10,485 bases of DNA from positions 1 to 10,485 of the forward strand of contig CAJXTZ010000068.1 of NCBI GenBank assembly GCA_913061345.1. Reading direction: 5' to 3'. How positions within the stretch are numbered: position 1 is the first letter of the stretch; each line of letters opens with the position of its first letter. The notes beneath the pieces are model-generated. The model made no database searches. It was not told the DNA's origin and saw only the letters and a program-made list of their open reading frames with translations. A program made the translations under genes and the position numbers. Below are positions 6,395 to 10,485 of this stretch, one piece after another. The stretch comes from an uncultured Erythrobacter sp. Lineage in GTDB: Bacteria > Pseudomonadota > Alphaproteobacteria > Sphingomonadales > Sphingomonadaceae.

Positions 6395-6903
6395 GCTTGT
6401 GAGGCGGCGCCTGCGTCGTTCTCTCCCTCACCTGCAGCCTTGCTGTTGAGCTGGACGTAATTGTGGATGCCCATGCGTTCGATCATGTCGAACTGAGTCT
6501 CCAGGAAATCGACGTGATCTTCTTCGCTGGCGAGTATCTTTTCGAACAGCGCGCCAGACGTGAAATCCTTCGCCTCCTGGCAGTAGTCTGCGGCTTCACG
6601 CAGTAGCGGGATGGCCTCATGCTCCAGTGCAAGATCGGCCTTGAGGATTTCCTCTACCGTTTCACCCACCTTCAACTTGTGGATAGCCTGAAAATTGGGC
6701 AGCCCGTTCAGAAACAGGATGCGGTCGGCCAGCCAGTCGGCGTGCTTCATCTCATCGATGCTCTCGTGCCGCTCGTATTCAGCCAGCTTGTAAACGCCCC
6801 AGTCGTTGAGGACACGGTAATGCAACCAGTACTGGTTGATCGCCGTCAGCTCGTTCGTGAGCGCCTTGTTGAGATAATCGATGACCTTTTCGTCGCCCTG
6901 CAT
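6391..6903 (-). CDS. bfr: Bacterioferritin
   Basis: A 170-residue four-helix ferritin that forms a 24-subunit haem-containing shell and stores iron as a ferric mineral in the cytoplasm. All dinuclear ferroxidase ligands are present at the same numbers as in E. coli Bfr: Glu18, Glu51, His54, Glu94, Glu127 and His130, with Tyr25 nearby. Met52, the haem-binding residue at the dimer interface, is also present, so this is a full haem-binding Bfr and not a Dps or plain ferritin. The tail after about residue 157 (AGEGENDAGAASQA) makes it around a dozen residues longer than the E. coli protein. The start ATG at 6903 has a near-perfect AGGAGG seven bases upstream. The partner ferredoxin gene bfd lies 132 bases upstream on the same strand, with a TAATGCGAATG word between them. 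It converges with the small gene at the shared CTAG. Confidence 0.97.
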   Translation of the reverse strand: MQGDEKVIDYLNKALTNELTAINQYWLHYRVLNDWGVYKLAEYERHESIDEMKHADWLADRILFLNGLPNFQAIHKLKVGETVEEILKADLALEHEAIPLLREAADYCQEAKDFTSGALFEKILASEEDHVDFLETQFDMIERMGIHNYVQLNSKAAGEGENDAGAASQA

Positions 6904-7010
6904 GGACTGCCTCCTGAAACGGTGTTGCGCGACGCAGGATGGTCAGGAATGCAGGTGTATTGCAAGGAAAAGACGTCAGGAATCAGCCAGAAAACCGTAG
7001 AAAATTGCGC

Positions 7011-7021
7011 TAATGCGAATG
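7011..7021. promoter_or_regulatory. TAATGCGAATG element upstream of bfr (candidate iron-responsive operator)
   Basis: This 11-base word occurs in identical form and orientation at 7263-7273 upstream of bfd. Here it lies 108-118 bases before the bfr start and includes a tandem ATGCGA/ATGCGT-like hexamer. A Fur-type or other iron regulator site is inferred from its position beside two iron genes; no clear -35/-10 pair was found here. Confidence 0.4.
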
Positions 7022-7035
7022 CGTTTCAGATAAAA

Positions 7036-7227
7036 TCAGGCTGCCACCTTGGGCTCTGCCAAGGCTTCGCGCTCTTCCGCGATAACGTGCTGCGCCTCTT
7101 CCAAACACTGTCCGCAATTTGGTCGCTTACCCAGCTTGGCGTAGACGCTCTCTGCACCGCCCCGGTGTTGCCGCGCAGCCTTGCGCAGGTCAGCTTCCTT
7201 GATGGCGTTGCAGATGCAGGTGTACAT
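7036..7227 (-). CDS. bfd: Bacterioferritin-associated ferredoxin (BFD-like [2Fe-2S] protein)
   Basis: A 63-residue [2Fe-2S] protein of the BFD family. The four cluster cysteines are Cys4, Cys6, Cys38 and Cys41 (MYTCICNAI and RPNCGQC), the spacing characteristic of Bfd. In studied bacteria Bfd docks on bacterioferritin near the haem and passes electrons that reduce stored ferric iron so it can leave the shell; bfd is then expressed when iron is scarce. The C-terminal stretch after Cys41 is a charged helix, and the length is normal for the family. The ATG at 7227 is preceded by a purine-rich GAGAGA at a long distance. A promoter with an embedded palindromic box lies just upstream (7259-7287). 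bfr is the next gene on the same strand, supporting the pairing. A generic BFD-domain protein acting on other partners is less likely here. Confidence 0.95.
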   Translation of the reverse strand: MYTCICNAIKEADLRKAARQHRGGAESVYAKLGKRPNCGQCLEEAQHVIAEEREALAEPKVAA

Positions 7228-7258
7228 GCGCGGGCGAATCTCTCTTGGCTACCCGGCT

Positions 7259-7287
7259 TTAATAATGCGAATGGCTTGCATTAGCAA
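7259..7287 (-). promoter_or_regulatory. Predicted bfd promoter
   Basis: On the minus strand, TTGCTA (7287-7282) and TATTAA (7264-7259) are separated by exactly 17 bases and resemble sigma-70 -35 and -10 hexamers, four of six matches each. Transcription would start near 7252, leaving a 5' leader of about 25 bases before the bfd ATG. The spacer is almost filled by the palindromic box at 7263-7283. Confidence 0.55.
7263..7283. promoter_or_regulatory. Fur-like palindromic box overlapping the bfd promoter
   Basis: TAATGC (7263-7268) and GCATTA (7278-7283) form a 21-base interrupted palindrome between and overlapping the -10 and -35 hexamers of bfd. Its left half is the same TAATGCGAATG word found upstream of bfr. 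A repressor bound here would block RNA polymerase, as expected if bfd is repressed by an iron-loaded regulator. The regulator's identity (Fur or another) is inference. Confidence 0.5.
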
Positions 7288-7323
7288 GCGTCTTGAGAGT
7301 TATTCGCAAGATGACTGCAGTCG

Positions 7324-8616
7324 TTATCTGCGCAGGGGAAAGATCCTGCCATATGTCAGGCAACGCCACAGCCATTCCAGCGGACCATAGTGGAACTTTG
7401 TCAGCCAGGGCTTCGACCATGCCAGCATGACCGCCCAGCCAAGGGCCACTACGAGGTAGAGTTCCGGTCGCGTCAACTCGCCCCACAAGCCTCCGGCCCA
7501 CGGGTGGAAAATCAGCATCATCAGCACCGAGGTGCCAATATAATTGGTGAAGGCTGCGCGCCCTGCGGCAGAAAGCCTTTCAGCGAGCCATCCCGACGCG
7601 ATGTTGCCATAAAGCGCCAATAACAGTGCAAGGCCCAGAATCATCGGCAGGCGCGGCAGCATCGAAAAGGCCATCATCGCAGAAAGCGTACCCCAGTAGG
7701 TAAAGCCGCCGTCCTTCACCCACAATGCCAGGAGCAGATTGAGGACAGCGCCCGATAACAGCAGCGCCCATCCCCAGAACCGGCGCTTGCCAGATGAATG
7801 GCCGGGGCTGAACCAGCCATACCGATAGAACGCCATGCCGATCAGCATCAGCGGGACCGTTTCGAAGAGCAAAAGAAGCAGGGACGTCAGCGGATCTGCG
7901 GCATGCGCGCTGAAATTGTGAGACACGAAATCGGCATAGCTGCCATCTGTCATGATCGGGATCTCTATCGCGTCGTCGGCGATGGCATCCTGTTTGGCCG
8001 CGTCGATGGAGAGTTGCGCGTCTTCCATGCCCTCGGCCTGGCCGAAAGTAGTTTCGGTGACGAAATAGGCAGATCCGATCGCCAGCGCGTAGAACAGCGC
8101 GCCAACTACATAGCCGATCAGCCCCAGCGTCAGCAGCTTGCCTGCCGTCATGCGCAGGAACAGCATGGTGACAAACCCGGCCGCCGAATAGAGGACGAGG
8201 ATATCCCCGCGCCAGATGAAGAAGAAATGCACGAGGCCGAACACCAGCAGGATCGCCAGTCGCCTGGCCTGCAGACCCCACCCTTTGCCGCGCGCCCACG
8301 CGCGCTCCATGAATAGCGCCATCCCCGCTCCGAATAGCAGGGTGAACAATCCGCGCATTTTTCCGTCGAACAGGACGAACTGCGCAACCCATAGCCAATC
8401 GGATGTCTTATCATGTCCGGTAAGGAAAGCGTCGGGCCAGCTATAGGCAGTCCATGGCATGCCGAAGGCCACGATGTTCGCTGCCAGGATACCCAAAACC
8501 GCAATGCCGCGAATCAGATCGAGACTGGCGATGCGCTCTGCCGATGTCGCTGGGGATGCGACATCGTGCTGGCCGTCAGGTGTTGCCTGATTCTCTGTCG
8601 TCATTCCATGCCCCAT
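7324..8616 (-). CDS. DUF418 family membrane protein (YeiB-like)
   Basis: A 430-residue polytopic inner-membrane protein with roughly ten hydrophobic segments. It shows the family signatures: LDLIRGIAVLGILAANI at 32-48, KMRGLFTLLFGAGM at 86-99, HFFFIWRGDILVLYSAAG at 130-147, GRAAFTNYIGTS at 352-363, and the C-terminal GPLEWLWRCLTYG at 411-423. The last two belong to the DUF418 domain itself; the N-terminal half resembles the acyltransferase-like membrane fold seen in YeiB and OpgC-like proteins. The substrate is unknown. A hydrophilic segment at about 190-235 between membrane spans is probably periplasmic. Two ATGs are possible, at 8616 and 8604; both have weak G-rich sequences upstream and the difference of four residues is unimportant. 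It follows the Sel1/SPOR gene by 70 bases and precedes bfd by 96 bases on the same strand, but bfd has its own promoter. Confidence 0.9.
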   Translation of the reverse strand: MGHGMTTENQATPDGQHDVASPATSAERIASLDLIRGIAVLGILAANIVAFGMPWTAYSWPDAFLTGHDKTSDWLWVAQFVLFDGKMRGLFTLLFGAGMALFMERAWARGKGWGLQARRLAILLVFGLVHFFFIWRGDILVLYSAAGFVTMLFLRMTAGKLLTLGLIGYVVGALFYALAIGSAYFVTETTFGQAEGMEDAQLSIDAAKQDAIADDAIEIPIMTDGSYADFVSHNFSAHAADPLTSLLLLLFETVPLMLIGMAFYRYGWFSPGHSSGKRRFWGWALLLSGAVLNLLLALWVKDGGFTYWGTLSAMMAFSMLPRLPMILGLALLLALYGNIASGWLAERLSAAGRAAFTNYIGTSVLMMLIFHPWAGGLWGELTRPELYLVVALGWAVMLAWSKPWLTKFHYGPLEWLWRCLTYGRIFPLRR

Positions 8617-8686
8617 CGTTCATCCAGCACAGACTATGGCTGAAGGATGATGGTTATGGAAGCAGGTGAGTTAGCGGTGCCGGAAC

Positions 8687-9847
8687 CTAATTACGGGTCA
8701 CAAGGCATTCCTGTCCGGCACGCTGGAGGGCCGAACAGGCAGACTGCGCTTGTGCCCTCGTGGCGAAACCAGCGGCCTGAAGGCGGGTGACACGACCAGT
8801 TGGAAGCAGCAATCGTTCCCGGCCAGCCAGCTCCGGCCGACTCGAAAGCCTGTCCCACAGCCGTTCCGCGTTGCCGGGAACGCCAAACGCGCCCAGCTGT
8901 ACGCGCCACGGCCCACCGGTGTCTGCAGCTGCCTGCGGGGTAGCGGGCTGCGCGCTTGTAGGCTGCGGGGACGGGGTGGGCACGGCCGCAACTTCCTCAG
9001 GCCGTGACCGGGGCGCCGGTGCAGCCGCTGCGCCGCGCGCATAGCTTGCCCCTGCCTGCGCGGGGTCCGCAGTGCCGGTCGCCTCGCGCGCTTGCGCAAC
9101 CGCATCGCGCGCTGCCGCAACCGATGGCGATACCGCTGCCGATTGAACATGCTGCGAAACGGCTGGTGTTACGGTCTGACGTTCCGAGGCCATGACCTCT
9201 TGCTGTGTGGGCACCGTGTCGGGCGCCGAAAGGTCGGCAGCGGTCAACTGCACCGAACGCGCCTCCTCCGCCTGCAGTTCGATCTGCCGGGATAGCGCAA
9301 CCGCGGCCTGACGCTGTTCAAGCGGAATGTGTGCGTCCATCTGCTGGATTGCCGGTCCCGCCTGTGGCAGTCCCGCACCGTTAGCCAGAGAAAGTAGAGC
9401 ATAGGCTCGCTCCCAGTCATGCTCCACCAGGTCACCATTGAAATGGGCAATGCCAATCAGATATTGCGCGCGCGGATCTCCCCGGCGCGAAGCGGCCTGC
9501 ACATAGGGTAGCGCTTCCGTGCGGCGACCGTCCTGAAACAACATGAGCCCATAGGTATCGGCCGCCTGCACATGGCCCGCCTGCGCAGCTGCGAGATAGA
9601 ATTGCTCTGCCCGTTCCATATCCTCCGGCACCCCGCGACCCAGGCGGTATGCCTGCCCCATGTTGAACAAGGCATCGGGATCGCCCTGTGCCGCCGGCCC
9701 CTGCCATTCGGCAACCGCGGCGGCATAATCGCCGCGCGACCACGCATCCACACCGTCGCGCACCGTCGCGCCAAGGGGAACGGCAAAAGTCAGCATGGCG
9801 AGCAAGCCTGCGGTCTTCGTAATTACGGAGTTCTTGCGGTAAGCCAT
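8687..9847 (-). CDS. Secreted Sel1-repeat protein with C-terminal SPOR domain
   Basis: A 386-residue protein predicted to be exported. Residues 1 to about 27 form a signal peptide (basic MAYRKNSVITK, hydrophobic LLAMLTFAV, possible cleavage near PLGA). Residues about 33-165 hold Sel1/TPR-like helical repeats (YAAAVAEWQGPAAQGDPDA, MGQAYRLGRGVPEDMERA, AQYLIGIAHFNGD). Residues about 200-310 are a low-complexity Ala/Pro/Gln/Ser linker. Residues 312-384 are a SPOR domain (PWRVQLGAFG ... LQAAGFATRAQAQSACSAL ... CLVTRN), which in characterised proteins binds peptidoglycan lacking stem peptides at the division septum. A periplasmic role in septal cell-wall work or protein scaffolding is inferred. The ATG at 9847 is chosen as the start of the signal peptide; a GTG at 9859 is an alternative, and the frame is open to 9910. 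It is divergent from the parA-like gene, with 276 bases between the starts. Confidence 0.85.
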   Translation of the reverse strand: MAYRKNSVITKTAGLLAMLTFAVPLGATVRDGVDAWSRGDYAAAVAEWQGPAAQGDPDALFNMGQAYRLGRGVPEDMERAEQFYLAAAQAGHVQAADTYGLMLFQDGRRTEALPYVQAASRRGDPRAQYLIGIAHFNGDLVEHDWERAYALLSLANGAGLPQAGPAIQQMDAHIPLEQRQAAVALSRQIELQAEEARSVQLTAADLSAPDTVPTQQEVMASERQTVTPAVSQHVQSAAVSPSVAAARDAVAQAREATGTADPAQAGASYARGAAAAPAPRSRPEEVAAVPTPSPQPTSAQPATPQAAADTGGPWRVQLGAFGVPGNAERLWDRLSSRPELAGRERLLLPTGRVTRLQAAGFATRAQAQSACSALQRAGQECLVTRN

Positions 9848-10032
9848 CGTTACACTCACGTTTCCTGTTAAGCCCGGTGCACGATGCCATAGTAAACAAG
9901 CCATTAGCAAAGCGTTTATCGGTGGCCCTTATTTCGCACCATAGCAGGGCCGGCATTGCGGCGCCCGCCGGGACCGGGGGGCATCGACCCTGCGCATTGC
10001 GTTGAGAAAAGTGGCGCCGACCCAAACCTGAA

Positions 10033-10047
10033 TTAACTCAAAATAAA
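10033..10047 (+). promoter_or_regulatory. Near-match to a CtrA box upstream of the parA-like gene
   Basis: TTAA-N7-TAAA at 10033-10047 differs in one base from the alphaproteobacterial CtrA consensus TTAA-N7-TTAA and lies about 77-91 bases before the ParA start, in the 276-base divergent spacer. One short near-match is weak evidence. I see no other clear site in the spacer. Confidence 0.2.
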
Positions 10048-10110
10048 GGGTAGTCTGCGAAGTCCTTAGGCGAAGGCCCGTATTTGAGACTTGCTCGGGT
10101 CGCTTGCTTT

Positions 10111-10117
10111 AGGGGGA
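10111..10117 (+). promoter_or_regulatory. Shine-Dalgarno sequence deciding a TTG start
   Basis: AGGGGGA lies six bases before the TTG at 10124. It supports that TTG as the start, since no ATG or GTG is available in frame upstream of the Walker A motif. Confidence 0.75.
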
Positions 10118-10123
10118 ATAGCC

Positions 10124-10447
10124 TTGCGCGTTTTAGCATTGGCATCGCAGAAGGGTGGTTCTGGAAAGACCACCCTATCCGGACACCTCGCTGTCCAGGC
10201 GCAGCGCGCTGGCGCCGGCCCGGTTGTGCTTATCGATATCGATCCGCAAGGATCGCTTGCAGACTGGTGGAACGAGCGTGAGGCAGAATTTCCCGCTTTC
10301 GCCCAGACTACCGTTGCCCGTCTAGCGAATGACCTCGCGATACTGCGGCAGCAGGGGTTCAAGCTGGCCGTTATCGATACGCCACCGGCCATTACCATGG
10401 CTATCCAATCGGTAATCTCGGTAGCGGAACTGATGGTTGTGCCCACC
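10124..10447 (+). CDS. ParA-family ATPase, N-terminal fragment
   Basis: The first 108 residues of a MinD/ParA-type ATPase; the rest lies beyond the contig. The deviant Walker A motif is KGGSGKTT at residues 10-17 with the signature lysine at 10, Walker A' is DIDPQG at 38-43 and Walker B is LAVIDTPP at 81-88. The stretch following A' (SLADWWNEREAE) is typical of a ParA subgroup found as a lone gene in sphingomonads. Proteins of this class position DNA or protein cargo on the nucleoid through ATP-dependent dimerisation. No parB or parS is visible in the window, so a chromosome-segregation role is not established. The start is TTG with a strong Shine-Dalgarno sequence. At 10448 the frame runs into adapter and would add LSLIHI before a stop, which must not be kept. 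The divergent Sel1/SPOR gene shares the upstream spacer. Confidence 0.88.
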
Positions 10448-10485
10448 CTGTCTCTTATACACATCTGACGCTGCCGACGAAGAGG
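10448..10485. other. Nextera i5-side sequencing adapter (artefact)
   Basis: Bases 10448-10466 are the reverse-complement mosaic end CTGTCTCTTATACACATCT, 10467-10480 are GACGCTGCCGACGA, and the last five bases AGAGG fit the beginning of an i5 index read in reverse, which I recall as S503. Genomic sequence ends at 10447. On the minus strand the adapter yields the peptide MCIRDR. Confidence 0.98.

Noticed and set aside
7580..8398. 272-codon open frame on the minus strand inside the DUF418 gene.
   Set aside because: It is an out-of-frame shadow of the DUF418 gene, rich in Arg, His and Cys, with no coherent domains.
9749..9772. Short direct repeat of CACCGTCGCG at the start of the Sel1/SPOR gene.
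   Set aside because: Two copies of ten bases in GC-rich coding DNA are readily explained by chance and codon use.
31..10466. Two 19-base mosaic ends in inverted orientation at the two ends of the contig, resembling a 10.4 kb Tn5-type transposon.
   Set aside because: Both are followed outward by Illumina linker and index bases. There is no transposase and the content is ordinary chromosomal genes, so these are library adapters.

Overview
The window is an ordinary stretch of bacterial chromosome closed at both ends by sequencing adapter. Bases 1-49 and 10448-10485 are Illumina Nextera (Tn5 tagmentation) adapter with index bases. Only 50-10447 is genomic. Gene content suggests an alphaproteobacterium of the Sphingomonadales, probably Erythrobacteraceae-like: a ChpT-type phosphotransferase tail, a TorF-family porin, a TTG-started ParA ATPase divergent from a Sel1/SPOR protein, and GC-rich coding DNA. 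The taxon is inferred from gene families, not from a marker gene.

Layout. The left part, mostly plus strand, holds the 3' end of chpT, overlapped by four bases by an AmiD-like zinc amidase, then the RNase P RNA gene (1080-1509). A PPP-family phosphatase (minus strand) converges on rnpB and stops three bases from the end of its P1 helix. A spacer of about 290 bases with nested palindromes leads to the porin gene, which ends in a strong terminator. Then come gloA (glyoxalase I), der (ribosome-assembly GTPase) and a DUF2721 membrane protein, probably co-oriented as one transcription unit, and a small 66-residue unknown protein.

The right part is mostly minus strand: Sel1/SPOR protein, DUF418 membrane protein, bfd (bacterioferritin-associated ferredoxin) and bfr (bacterioferritin). 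The unknown small gene and bfr converge on one shared CTAG. bfd and bfr form an iron storage and release module, and the same 11-base word lies upstream of each. At bfd that word lies inside a recognisable promoter. At the right edge a ParA-family ATPase starts on the plus strand and is cut by the adapter after 108 codons.

I found no mobile element, CRISPR array, phage, toxin-antitoxin or defence system, and no convincing new system. The points most worth checking are the shared iron-type operator at bfr/bfd, the nested palindromes before the porin gene, the TTTGACAC-N17-GTGTCAAA repeat before the small unknown gene, and the adapter-derived peptides that automatic annotation would create at both ends.
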